Below are positions 1 through 11,439 of a DNA stretch of 64,000 nt, one piece after another. Source of the DNA: Stomoxys calcitrans. Taxonomy: Eukaryota > Arthropoda > Insecta > Diptera > Muscidae. The translations under genes were made by a program, and so were the position numbers. The stretch covers positions 46,526,930 through 46,590,929 of the forward strand of contig NC_081553.1 of NCBI RefSeq assembly GCF_963082655.1, given 5' to 3'. A model generated the notes under the pieces. That model searched no databases. It was not told the origin of the DNA and saw nothing but the letters and a program-made list of their open reading frames with translations. Position 1 is the first letter of the stretch; each line of letters begins with the position of its first letter.

Positions 1-1540
1 TGGGAAAGGGTAAAAAAAGCTACCCTCTCCCTTGGGAAAGTGTAAAAAACTACCCTCTCCCTTGGGATATAGTACAAAAACTTTCCCTCTCCCTTGAGAA
101 AAGGTAAAAATCTACTCTCCCCCTCCCTCTCTCTTGGGAAAGGGTAAAAAACACTACCATCTCCATTGGGAAAGGGTAAAAAACCAACCTATCACTGGAG
201 AAAGGGTACAAAAACTGTCCTCTCCTTTGGGAATGGGTACAAAAACTATCCTATCCCTTGGAAACGGGTAAAAACTTCCCTGTGTAAAAATGTGTAAAAA
301 AACTACTCTCCCTCCTTCTCTTGAGAAAGGGTAACAAATACCCTCTCCATTACGAAAGGGTAAAAACACTACCCTCTCCATGGGAATGGGTAAAAAACTA
401 CCCTCTCCCTTAGGAAATGGTAAAAAATACCCTCTCTTAAGGGAAAGGGTAAGAAATTACCTTCTCTTATGGGAAAGGGTAAGAAATTACCCTCTCGTTT
501 GGGTAAGGTTAAAAACTACCCTCTCCCTTAGAAAAGGGTAAAAAACAACGCTCTCTCTTGGAAAAGTGTAAAAACTACTCTCTCTTTTGAGAAAGTGTAC
601 TAAAACTACTGTTTCCCACCGAAAATGGAAATTTATGCTTTTCCCAAAAGAAAAGAGTAACACTTTTAATAATTTTCCCAAGGGAATGGGTAGTTGCAGC
701 ACCCTAATCTATCAAATCTAGTACTCTTTCTCACGGGAAAGAGTACTAAAACTAATCATTCCGTTGGGAAAGAATACTCAAGCTATCTCTTCCATTGGCA
801 AAGAGTGCCGGAAAGTTTTTAACACAAAAATAAACACCCTCTACTTTGAGAAAGGGTAAAAAACTACCTTCTGCCTTGAGAAATGGTAAAAAAAACTACC
901 CCATACCTTGGGCATTGGTAAAAAAAACAATAAACTCTCCCTTGGGAAAAGGAATAATCAACCCTCTCCCTTGGGAAAGAGCAAAAAACAACCATCTCCC
1001 CAAGGAAGAGGTAATAAAACTCGCCTTTCCTTTGGGAAAGTGTAAAAAAACCACCCTCTCCTTGAGCAAGGGTAACAAAACTACCCTCTCCCTTGGGAAA
1101 GTGTAAAAAAACCACCCTCTCCTTGAGCAAGGGTAATAAAACTACATTCTCCCTTAAGGGTAAGACAACTACCCTCTCCCTTGAGAAAAGGTAAAACAAA
1201 CTGTCCTCTCTTTTGAGGAAGGGTAAAAAAACTACCCTCTCCCCTGGGAAAGGGTAAAAAAACTACCATTGGGAAAGGGTAAAAAACTATTATCTTGGGA
1301 AAGGGCGAAAAAATTACCCTTGAGAAACGGTAAACAAAAACTACCCTCTTCCTTGATAAAGGGTAAAAAATTTGGAAATGGTGAAAAATCCAACCATCTT
1401 CCTTGAGAAGGGTAAAAAGCTACCCTCTCCCTTGGAAAAGGTTAACGAAACTACTCTTTCTCTTGGGAAAAAAAACCACTCTCTCACTTGAGAAAGGGTA
1501 TTAATACTACCCCTTTCGTTGGGAAAGGGTACCAAGACTT
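1..1540. repeat. Degenerate minisatellite, ~30-bp unit
   Basis: Tandem units of about 28-33 bp, each roughly CTACCCTCTCCCTTGGGAAA followed by GGGTAAAAAA. Units differ by substitutions and small indels, and some have lost the middle. The core CCCTTGGGAAAGGG is a partial dyad. The array begins at or before the left edge. Frames within it translate to repetitive VVFLPF-type peptides on the minus strand. These come from unit lengths near a multiple of three and I do not call them genes. Confidence 0.85.
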
Positions 1541-2145
1541 ATTTTTATATCCACTGCCATAGGATGGGGGATACTAATCTAGTTATTCCGTTTGTATCAC
1601 CTCGAAATATTGATTTAGGGCCCCGTAACGTTTATATATTCTTAATTGTCTCGACATTCTGAGTCGATCTAGCCATATCCGCGTTGCCATCCGATAGCGA
1701 TCGAAAGCATAAAGCTAGCCGCTTGAAATTTTGCATTGATACTTAATATTACTTTAGGTGGCTTTGGATTTCAAATGGGTAATATCTGTTCAGGTTTGGA
1801 TATAGCTCCCGGTTTGCCTTCCAGAGCCCCTGGAAGCCGCAATTTTTGTCCGATTTGGCTGGAATTTCGCATGCGGCGTTCTGTTAAGACTTCCAAGAAC
1901 CGTGTCAAGTACGGTTCACAACGGTCTATAACCTAATCTCCCATATAAACCGATCTCCCGATTTTACTTCTTGAGCCCTTACTAGCCGCAATGTTTTGTC
2001 CGATTTGGCTGAAATTCTACATCTAATGTTCTAGGATGACTTCCAGTAACTGGGTCAAGTACGTTTCAAATCGTTCAATAATCTGATATAGCTCCCATAT
2101 AGACCGATCCTCCGATTTGACTTCTTGAGCCCTTACAAGTCGCAA
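1541..2145 (-). mobile_element. Family B repeat, degraded copy
   Basis: Starts with the family B end (CCATAGGATGGGGG, then a stretch like TATTCCGTTTGTA) and runs into monomers with CTTCTTGAGCCCTTAC and CGATTTGGCTGAAATT. It is strongly diverged and its hairpin end is missing. By my convention the plus orientation has the GC-rich hairpin end on the left, so this copy is minus. Confidence 0.6.
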
Positions 2146-2855
2146 TTTTTATATCCTACACCACCACTGTGGTACAAGGTATTATGAGTTTGTGCATTTG
2201 TTTGCAATTCTAAGAAGGAGAAGAGCTAGACCCATTGATGTGTATACCGATCGACTCAGAATCACTTTCTGATTCGATTTAGCCATGTCCGTCTGTGAGT
2301 CCATGAATTCTTGTAATCAAAGTGCAGGTCGTATTTGTTGTCCAATCATCACGAAATTTTGCACATATCACTTGTTTGGCCCAGGAACAGACGCTATTGA
2401 TTTTGGTAAATATCGGTTCAGATTAAGATATGGCTCCCATATATATGAATCGCCCGATTTGCACTTAAATAGTCGAAGTAGCTAAAATGTTTAAACAATC
2501 TGCACAAAATTTGGCATGGACTGTTTTGTTACTGATTTCAACATATCTGCAACATTTCATCGAAATCGCTTCAGATTTAGATATAGCTTCCATATATATG
2601 TGTCGCCCTATTTACACTTTAATGACCGTGGTAGCAAGAATTTTCAACTGATCTGCACAAAATTGGGCACGTACAGATTTGGTTTTTCTATTTCGCTGAA
2701 ATTTTGCATATAGTGTTCTGTTACGACTTTCAACAACTGTGCCAAGTACGGTACAAATCGGTCTATAACTAGATATAGCTCCCATATTTTAATAGAATCC
2801 ATGGTGGTGGGTTCCCAAGATTCGACCCGGCCGAACTTTGGAATGTTTACTAAAG
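2146..2855. mobile_element. Family C repeat, short copy
   Basis: Begins TTTTTATATCC followed by ACACCACCACTGTGG, then the family C module ATACCGATCGACTCAGAATC and a short GTCCGTCTGTGAGTCC tract. Two or three diverged monomers with ATATAGCTCCCATATATATG follow. The right end carries GACCCGGCCGAACTTT, half of the hairpin typical of families A and B, so this copy may be chimeric. Confidence 0.6.
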
Positions 2856-4820
2856 CCAGCCAGAGAAATGGTATTTAAACTCCTCTATCCCTGATTGGAG
2901 TTTCACAATCTAACAAATCTTCTTTGGATTTTTTCTTTCTTTCTTTATCCCAATTCACTGACCCCATGCTGTAGCTATAATGAACAATGGAGGTATTTAG
3001 GTGTGCCCTCGTTATATGAGCTCACAAAATATACAATTTCACACCAACAAAATCAACAGCAACATTTGCAGCTAATTGTTTATTTAGTGCAGACTTTGTT
3101 GCTGTCATTCATGTTCCCTTTAAAATGCTGCCACCTTTTCTGTCATTGTCGTCAACGTGGACGACATTGTTCCTGCCACCACCACCACCACCAGCATTGG
3201 TGGTTGTGTGGCTAATGCCAATGCTTGTTGGCTGTTGCTGGTCCATGCGATGCGATGCACAGCTGCGAATGTTGTCGTTATGGCAATCTGTCGCTTTAGG
3301 TTTTATTACAGCAATTATGAGTCGGTTAATATGGTGGTCCATGTAAATGCTCTTACTATGACACGGTAATAATTTCATGCATTTTAAGATTATTAATTTC
3401 TGTGTTTGCTTACCAACCAAAGAACAAACCAGCCACCCAACTTGGATGAAGGGTTTTAAGCCCGTGAGCGCCAAGTTAGGCAATTGTAAAAGTTTGCTGT
3501 GGACTGAGAGGGAACAGCATGTGGTGAAGGTAAGTGAAAAATTGCTCTACAGGCATTGCAGGATTTTGAAGTTAATGTTGATACCAAGTAGAATGCAAAG
3601 AAGGCATGTTGCTCTCTCACAAAAGCCTTACTAAAATTTAACTGTAATTTAAGTAATTAGTTTGTCAGTTCATAGGTTCTGTATACCGAGTTCTTATAAA
3701 AATGAAAAATTACAAATCCTGCATAGAGTTAAAAACCTGTGTATCAATTTTCTTGAACTTCTCGCATATGGTGTATAGTTTTTGGACTAAATTTGGATAC
3801 TTCATTCTTGGTCCATTTACATTTGATCTAAACGGTTCACATTTAAACATAGCTTCCATATATAGATCCCTGGAAGTTGTATTCTGCAAAAAGTTGTGTA
3901 AATTGAAAGGTATAGTAGCTAAATGATCATTCATCAAGGCAACATTTGTTGCTAATTTCTAATTTCGTTAAACTATCCATTGCTCAGGTGAAAATCTTTA
4001 ATTCATTATTTCAATTACACCATGTTTAAAAGCATTTTTCGCTTAAAATATCAAAGATAGTCTTTGCTCTATCTACAAAAAAATTGAGTTCCTCCCCTTT
4101 CCTCCTTTCTATACTATACATCTAAGTATGCCTGTCAAGCATGAAATATTGCTGCTAAACTAAACAAATATGCGCTTTTGTGCACTCTTTTCCCTCCATC
4201 CCCACTTTCAACCAACCCTGAAACTCCAGCATAAAGAACGAGGTTAATAAAAATGCATTTGAAATGGAATAAATGAAAACTTTGCTGACTTTGAAATTGA
4301 AAATATCAACAGAGATAATGCCATCAGACAAAAAAGAAAAGTTCGCATATAAAGCCAAAACTTTTTCTTCTATTTTTCCCCCAATTTTCTCATTCTCCCA
4401 CGTAATTTTCGGGTAATGCAACTAAAACACTTCAAAAGTTGAAAAGTTCAAATGTAACTTTGGAATTTGTAACAGAGAATTTTATGGCCACACAAAGAGG
4501 GGAAGCTACAAAGGCAAGTCCTTTGCTTTAGTTTCGTATTCGTTTGCAAAATGGGAATTCTATTAGTGAATGGTTGAAATATGTCTTCTTGAATAATGGA
4601 GAAAATGCATTGAAAATCATTAGGAAATTTGAATAAACAAAATACTGAACTTTAACTAAAAGCTGGACTGCATTCGAAATGTTATTGGGTAAAACTAAAT
4701 TTTTGTAGTTTTAGTTAGGAAACAAACGTCCAACGTTTGATGTTTACATAAAATTTGTATAGAGCTGATTAGTTGTTAGCAGTTTTCTGGTGTAAACTGT
4801 AGTACCAACAACATGTAAAA
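2856..4820. other. Unique-looking AT-rich DNA, no gene seen
   Basis: No element or exon recognised on either strand. It contains a short (CCA)n run near 3178-3196. The open frames at 3109-3634 are short, lack family features and include simple-sequence translation. It could be intronic or intergenic host DNA. Confidence 0.5.
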
Positions 4821-4821
4821 A

Positions 4822-6660
4822 ACAAATAAAAAGGCATAAAGTTTGGCCGGACCGAACTTTGGATACCCACCACCTCGAGTATATATGTAAACCACCTTTC
4901 ATCAAAATCCGGTGAAAATTTCATACGTTATGTCCCATAGCAGTCACTTCGAAATATGTTCCGATTTGGACCAAATACTAATAAGTACAAGTTATTGATC
5001 AATTGTGTATAACAACATATTGGTCTTTTTAGTAGCTATATCTAAAAAAAACCGATCTGAACCATATACGACATGGATGTCGAAAAGCCTAACATAAGTC
5101 ACTGAGTCAAATTTCAGTGAAATTGAATTATAAATGAGCCTTTAATGGGGCCAAGACTTTAAATCGAGATATCGGTCTACAATGGCAGCTGTATCAAAAT
5201 CTGAAGAGCCTAACACAGCTCACTGTCTCAAATTTCATCGATTTCGGACAATAAACGCGCCTTCTATGGCCCCAAATCCTAAAACCGAGAGATCGGTCTA
5301 TATGGCAGCTAAATCAAAATCTGAACCGATCAAAGCCAAATTGAAGAAAGACGTCGAAGGTCCAAACACAACTCACTGTCCAAAATTTCAGCAAAATCGG
5401 ATAATAAATGTGGCTTTTATGGCCCCAAAATCTAAAACCGAGAGATCGGTCTATTTGGCAGCTATATCCAAATCTGAACCGATCAAAGCCAAATTGAAGA
5501 AAGACGTCGAAGGGTCTAAGACAACTTACTGTCTCAAATTTTAGCCATAACGGACAATAAATGCGTTTTTATGGCCCCAAAACCTAAAACCGAGAGATCG
5601 GTCTATATGGCAGCTATATCCAAATCTGAACCGATCAAAGCCAAATTGAAGGAAGACGTCGGAGGGTCTAAGACAACTCACTGTCTCAAATTTCAGCGAT
5701 ATCGGACAATAAATGCGTTTTTATGGCCCCAAAACCTAAAACCGAGAGATCGGTCTGTATGGCATCTATATCCAAATCTGAACCGATCTGGGCCAAATTG
5801 ATGAATGATTTCGAAAAGTCTAACACAACTCACTGTCCCAAATTTCGGCGAAATCGGACAATAAATGCGCCTTTTATGGGCCCAAAACCTTAAATCGAGA
5901 GATCGGTCTATACGGCAGCTATATCCAAATCTGAACTGATCTGGGCCAAATTGACGAAGGATGTCGAAGCGCTTAACGCAACTCACTGTCCCAAATTTCA
6001 GCAAAATCGGATAATAAATGTGGCTTTTATGAGCCTAAGACCCTTAATCAGCGGATCGGTCTATATGGCAGCTATATCCAAATCTGGATCGATCTGGGCC
6101 AAACTGAAGAAGAATGTGGAAGGCCTTAACAAAACTCACTGTCCCAAATTTCAGCAAAATCGGATAATAAATGTGACTTTTATGGGCCTAAAACCTTAAA
6201 TCGGCTGATCGGTTTATATGGCAGCTATATCCAAATCTGGACCGATCCAAGCCAAATTTACGAAGGATGTCGAAGGGCCTTCCTAAACTCACTGCCCCAA
6301 ATTTCAGAAAAATCGGATAATAAATGTGCCTTTAATGGGCCTAAGATCCTAAATCGACGGATCGGTCTATATGGGGGCTATATCAAGATATAGTCCGATA
6401 GAGCCCATCTTCGAACTTAATCTGCTTATGGACAAAAAAAGACTCTGTACAAAATTTCAGCTCAATATCTCTTTTTGAAGACTGTAGCGTGATTTCAACA
6501 GACAGACGGACAGACGGACGGACATGTCTAGATCGTCTTAGATTTTTACGCTGATCAAGAATATATATACTTTATAGGGTCGGAAATGGATACTTCGATG
6601 TGTTGCAAGCGGAATGACAAAATCAATATACCCCCATCCTTCGGTGGTGGGTATAAAAAT
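4822..6660 (+). mobile_element. Family A repeat, near-complete copy
   Basis: The left end has ACAAATAAAAAGGCATAAAG, then a slightly mutated GC-rich hairpin and GGATACCCACCACCTCGAG. The body is about seven tandem monomers of about 153 bp (5220-6300), each with ATCGGTCTATATGGCAGCTA and CACTGTC. It then has a GACAGACGGACGGAC (GTCY-type) tract, the core ACTTTATAGGGTCGGAAATG, and a right end CCATCCTTCGGTGGTGGGTA. Because the monomer is 51 codons long, long false reading frames arise. The structure resembles dipteran mini-me/DINE-1-type elements; that assignment is inference. Confidence 0.75.
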
Positions 6661-7235
6661 AGAACTGTCTTAGAAATCAGGTTATAGACCGATAAGGACC
6701 GTGCTCGGAACAATTGTTGGAAGTTATAACAGAACACCACATGCAAAATTTCAGCCAAATCGGACAAGAATTACGGGTTGTAACTCTCAAGAAGTCAAAT
6801 CGGGATAAAGGTTAATATGGGATCTATATCAGGTTATAGACCGATTCGGACGGTACTTGGCACAGCTATTGGAAGTCATAACAGAACACCACATGCAAAA
6901 TTTCAGCCAAATCGGAAAAAAAATTGTGGCATCCAGGGGGCTCAAGAAGTCAAATCGGGAGATCGGTTTATATGGGAGCTATATCTAAATCTAAACCGAT
7001 ATAGCCCATTTGCAATCTCCAACGACCTACATCAATATTCAGTATCTGCGTAAAATGTTAAGCGGCTAGCTTTATGCGTTCGACCGCTATCGTGATTTCG
7101 ACAAACGGACGGACGGACAGACGGACATCTATATTGTCTCAGATCGTCGAACCGATCAGGAATATATTAAAGGGTAACAAACGGAAAGATTAGATTAGTA
7201 TATCCCCATCTTAAAGTGGTGGGTATAAAAATTGC
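6661..7235 (+). mobile_element. Family B repeat, partial copy
   Basis: Three monomers with ATATCAGGTTATAGACCGAT and CAAGAAGTCAAATCGGGA are followed by AAGCGGCTAGCTTTATG, a GGACGGACGGACAGACGGAC tract and the closing CCCCATCTTAAAGTGGTGGG. It abuts the family A copy on its left with almost no spacer. The hairpin end is absent. Confidence 0.65.
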
Positions 7236-7560
7236 CATCCTATTGATGCCATATCAGGTTATGAACCGATTCGGACCCTACTTGGTTTGGATATTGGAGA
7301 CCAATTTAGAAGTAGAAAATCCACAATTGTTTTCCAATTTTTGTTCGATTTGGCTGAAATTTTGCACATAGTGTTATTTTATGACTTTAAACAGCTGTGC
7401 TAAGTACGGTTTAAATCGGTCTAAGCCTGATATTGCTCTCATATATTGTAAACTAGTCTCACGATTTGATTTTTTCAGTCCTTACAAGCAGCAATTTTTT
7501 CCGATTTTGCTGAAATTTTGCATGCGGTGTTCTGTTACGAAGCTATAATGTTTGCCAGTT
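7236..7560. mobile_element. Family B fragments in both orientations
   Basis: A short forward piece (CATATCAGGTTATGAACCGA) joins reverse-orientation monomer sequence (GATTTGGCTGAAATTTTGCA). This is probably a rearranged remnant. Confidence 0.5.
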
Positions 7561-7698
7561 TGACAGAAGTTTGGTATGTAGAATAAATTGATGCCCTTTG
7601 AATATATTTATTTTGCATAAATTTTCCCAAGATTTGGCTCTGTCGAACATAACACGCTTTCACTTGTTTAACATTTTTAAGTTAAATTTAAATTTAAT

Positions 7699-7756
7699 AT
7701 CAGCAGACTGTGTTTGCTGTTATCAGCAGACTGTGTTTGCTGTTATCAGCAGACTA
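7699..7756. repeat. Short tandem repeat, ~23-bp unit, 2.5 copies
   Basis: ATCAGCAGACTGTGTTTGCT followed by GTT is repeated twice and then partly a third time. Each unit has a small dyad, CAGCA and TGCTG around GACTGTGTT. Copies are nearly identical, so the duplication looks recent. Confidence 0.8.
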
Positions 7757-7839
7757 ATTTTTTGGGGTGTGTACTAATATTGCCGTTCCATTTGTAACTC
7801 TTCCACTCAATGATCTGAGACGCACAAAAGTATGTTTAT

Positions 7840-8466
7840 TTTTTATTGCTTCACAACCTAAGTCGATTTAAGCATATACTACCATTTGTCTGTCGAAAAC
7901 ACACTAATTTTTGAACGAGAAATCGGGCCAAAACCTGATATAAAAGCCCTATAAACCCATTTGCCAATTTTACTTCGCCCTCCGGAGGGCGCAATTCTTA
8001 TCCGATTTCGAAAGTTTGCACAATGACTTTTGCTATAACCTCTTACCTTGGCAAGAATGGCCTGAATCGGTCTAAAACCTGATACTGCAAATGCCATTTT
8101 TTCTCATGAACATTCCACTAAGGAACAGGGGCAAACTTCTCACATATCAATGAGTGCAGTCCGATTCAAGTTTAAGATCAGTGATAAGGGGCTTCCTTTT
8201 ATATAGCGAACGGCGAGCCGCAGTGCGACACCTCTTTGGAGAAAAGTTTTACATGGCATAGTACCTCACAAATGTTGCCAGCATTAGGAGGGGAAAACCA
8301 CAGCTGAAAATTTTTTCGGATGGTCTCACCAGGATTCGAACCCAGGCATTCAGCGTCATAGGCGAACATGCTAACCTCTGCGCTACGGTAGCCTCCTGAT
8401 ACTGCTCCCATATAAACCGATCTCCCGATTGTACTATTGAACCTCTAGATAGCGCAGTTCTTGTCT
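7840..8466 (-). mobile_element. Family B repeat split by a SINE
   Basis: Minus-orientation family B sequence, with a TGTCTGTCGAAAACACACTA module and one monomer. It is interrupted at 8089-8394 by a SINE and resumes with CTGATACTGCTCCCATATAA. The sequence CCTGATACTGC lies on both sides of the SINE. Confidence 0.65.
8089..8394 (-). mobile_element. tRNA-derived SINE, full length with TSD
   Basis: Read on the minus strand, the head is GGAGGCTACCGTAGCGCAGA and contains an A-box-like TAGCGCAGAGG (8375-8385) and a perfect B box GGTTCGAATCC (8332-8342). These are the two internal parts of an RNA polymerase III promoter. A conserved body of about 200 bp and a tail with GTTCCTTAGTGGAATGTTCA follow. 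An 11-bp target-site duplication CCTGATACTGC flanks it at 8078-8088 and 8395-8405. It has no coding capacity and would depend on a LINE for mobility. It cannot be a tRNA gene, because nothing folds as a cloverleaf beyond the head. Confidence 0.85.
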
Positions 8467-9506
8467 GTTTTTATATCCATCACCGAACGATGGGGGTATA
8501 TTCATTTTGTCATTCCGTTTGCAACACATCGAAATATCCATTTCCGACCCTATAAAGTATATATATTCTTGATCAGCGTAAAAATCTATGACGATCTAGA
8601 CATGTCCGTCCATCTGTCTGTTGAAATCACGCTATAGTCTTCAAAAATAGAGATATTGAGCTGAAATTTTGCACAGAGTCTTTTTTTGTTCATTAGCAGA
8701 TTAAGTTCGAAGATGGGCTCTATCGGACTATATCTTGATATAGCCCCCATATAGGCCAATCCGCCGATTTAGGATCTTAGGCCCATAAAAGCCACATTTT
8801 TAATCCAATTTTGCTGAAATTTGGGACAGTGAGTTGCGTTAGGCCCTTCGTTCATCAATTTGGCTTAGATCGGTTCAGATTTAGATATAGCTGCCATATA
8901 GACCGATCTCTCAACTTTAGGTTTTGGGGCCATAGGCCCCACGACGTCCTTCCTCAATTTGGCCCAGATAGGTCCACATTTGAATATAGCTGCCATATAG
9001 ACCGATCTCTCGATTTAAGGTTTTGGGCCCATAAAAGGCGCATTTATTATCCGATTTCGCCGAAATTTGGGGCAGTGCGTTACGTTAGGCTCTTCGACAT
9101 TTTGCTGCAAAATCGGTCCAGATTTGGATATAGCTACCATGTAGACCGATATCTCGATTTAAAGTCTTGGCCCCATCAAAGACGCATTTATTATCCGATT
9201 TTAATGAAATTTGACTCAGTGACTTATATTAGGCTTTTCGACATCCGTGTCGCATATGGTTCAGATCGGTTTATTTTTTAATATAGCTACTAGAAAAGAC
9301 CAATATTTTGTTATACACAATTGATCAATAACTTGTACTTATTAGTATTTGGTCCAAATCGGAACATATTTCGATGTAACTGCTATGGGACATAACGTAT
9401 GCAATTTTCATCGGATTTTGATGAAAGGTGGTTTATATATATACACGAGGTGGTGGGTATCCAAAGTTCGGCCCGGCCGAACTTAACGCCTTCTTTTTTT
9501 TTTTTG
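8467..9506 (-). mobile_element. Family A repeat, complete minus copy
   Basis: Starts TTTTTATATCCATCACCGAA, then TCGAAATATCCATTTCCGAC and a GTCCGTCCATCTGTCTGTTG tract. About four monomers of about 150 bp follow. It ends with the hairpin (GTTCGGCC, a central C, GGCCGAAC) and TTAACGCC followed by a T tract. It has both termini and good identity to the copies at 52.7 and 56.0 kb. Confidence 0.75.
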
Positions 9507-9865
9507 TAAATTTTGCATAATGACTTTTCCTATGACCTTCAAACTACGTGCTAAATATGGTCTGAATAGGTCCATAACCTGATATAGCTCCCATATAAAA
9601 CGATCGGCAGATTTTACTTCTTGAGCCCCTATTGGACTGCCCCGAAATTTTGCATAGCGACTTTTACTATGGTCTCCATCATCCAAACCAATCATGGGCC
9701 CAATCGGTCCATAACCTGGTACAGAGACAAGAGCATAGCAATTCCTATCCTTTATCGCTTGTTAGCCTTTAAGCAAATACCGGTCAGTGAACTTGGCAAA
9801 TGCTATCCATGGTGCAGAGAACATAAGATTCGGCTTGCCCGAACTTTTCTCGTTTTCATTTAATT
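9507..9865 (-). mobile_element. Family B repeat, hairpin-end fragment
   Basis: Monomers with ATAACCTGATATAGCTCCCA lead to the B end GGCAAATGCTATCCATGGTG, then CATAAGATTCGGCTTGCCCG. It directly abuts the family A copy on its left. Confidence 0.6.
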
Positions 9866-11185
9866 TATTCAGACGAATAAGCATTTTTGCTAAATAACTC
9901 TATACAGCATTAGCCATACTTCGTTTTTGTTAAATTTGAATAATTTTTTTTTACCATTTCATCTCAATCTTCTTCATTCATTTTGAGTGTCCTTCCATTT
10001 AGATACTTTGACCACTTCGCCTGGTCTTTCATTAAAAAAGGCCTGAAATGCATACTTCTCCATTTTGCCTCTTTTTTTCCCATAACGTTCATATTCTCAT
10101 TTGTGTCAGCAAATAGGGATAAGCAACTCAAAAAAATGAAAAAAAAAAAAATAAAACTAAGACTATAACAAAAACGGACTACTTGGCCTTTGGATGAGAA
10201 AAAAAAAGAAACAATTGAAGGTACTTGAGAGTAACTTTCAATTACGGCACTTCTTTGTTTCAATGCGTTTTAGTTGTCCTCATCATCCTCTTACTCCTGC
10301 CGCTTCAGTTGGCACGACAAGTGTTGTAGTTGTGAATTCATAACAAAATTGTCTTCATTGAAACTGAACAAAGGCGGAGTGAAATAAAAATACTGCCACT
10401 GGTCTCCTTGTTGTTCTTTTTATTGTTGTTGCTGTTGTCTTACTGCATCTCTGGAGTAGATCCTTTTGTTCCACACAACCAACAAAGCATTTTCTCTGTC
10501 TCTACACCAACTGTCATTGGACCGAAGCGAAAGAGTGCTAGCCTTGTTTAAGATTTATGTTTACAAAGTAATAGACAAGGATAAAATATGTACAAGGCAA
10601 AACGATGTAGTTGTAGTTGTATCTTAGAGTTAACATGAAAGAGCTATTGATATGCTGATGGCATAAGGAGTTAAATCGACTTGGCAACGAGGACAAAAAA
10701 ATCAAAGAAGGAAAAATCAAATCAAAGAAGGACAAACTAAAATTGGTCAAAGGGGAATTTTTTTATTAAACTCTAAGAATGAGACTGAAAAATGGATTAT
10801 CTCAATTCATAAACAAAGTGAGTAATTACACCACACTACTCAAAATATTGCAAGAAAATCTTTAAAATAATACAGTTCTATTGGGGAAACTTTATCTTGT
10901 TCCAAATAAATGTCCTTGTTAAACCCTTATTTAATCATAACTTTTTTTATTGGACTTAGTCTATTTTACACTCATTGTGTCGTTACGGATGCACGAAAGA
11001 AGTTTTGATGTTTACTTGCCTACACTTTGTGAAAATTGTGAAAACGTACTTGGCTGGCAGTTTCTTATGTCCTAACATTAATTGCACTTATTATCTTTGT
11101 AGTTTTTATATTAAGGAAATAAAGTGCCAGGTATGCATTTTCCCAGTAATGAAGCAAAACATTTCAATTCATTCCTTCAAGGAAT
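9866..11185. other. Unique-looking AT-rich DNA, no gene seen
   Basis: Poly(A) and poly(T) runs and short open frames without recognisable domains. No repeat-family end or splice-bounded exon could be supported. Confidence 0.5.
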
Positions 11186-11295
11186 TTTTATACTCAACAT
11201 AGCAGGATAAAAGGTATTTTCATTTGGTCATTCCACATGCAACACATAGAAATATCCATTTCCGACGCTACAAAGTATTGGGTTGCCCAAAATAT
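11186..11295. mobile_element. Family A end cut by a mariner-type end
   Basis: Family A terminal sequence (TTTTCATTTGGTCATTCCAC, then AAATATCCATTTCCGACG) stops at CAAAGTA. It is followed at 11278 by TTGGGTTGCCCAAAA, the end of the mariner-type elements seen elsewhere in this window. The TA before it fits the mariner target. No matching right end is visible, so this is a remnant. Confidence 0.5.
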
Positions 11296-11439
11296 AGTGA
11301 AATACCATGCTACGAGTATAATATATCGCTTGACTAATTGTTTAACAATATAAGTGCATTGTCCGAATCCCATATGATTTTCATTGGTCTACGAATTTAA
11401 GTTGGATGTCAGGTGTACTCCATTCTTAAAATACTTTAA

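Noticed and set aside
154..1535. Several minus-strand frames translating to VVFLPF/GEGSFFTL-type peptides
   Set aside because: They are readings of the 30-bp minisatellite. Unit lengths near a multiple of three keep frames open, and there is no domain or start context.
5182..6199. Repetitive frames with SVYMAAISKSEPIKAKLKKD-type repeats
   Set aside because: They follow the 153-bp family A monomer exactly and recur in any orientation wherever the repeat does. They are not genes.
8325..8397. Possible tRNA gene (GGTTCGAATCC B box, A-box-like motif)
   Set aside because: No cloverleaf can be completed and the segment recurs as the head of a SINE with body, tail and target duplication.
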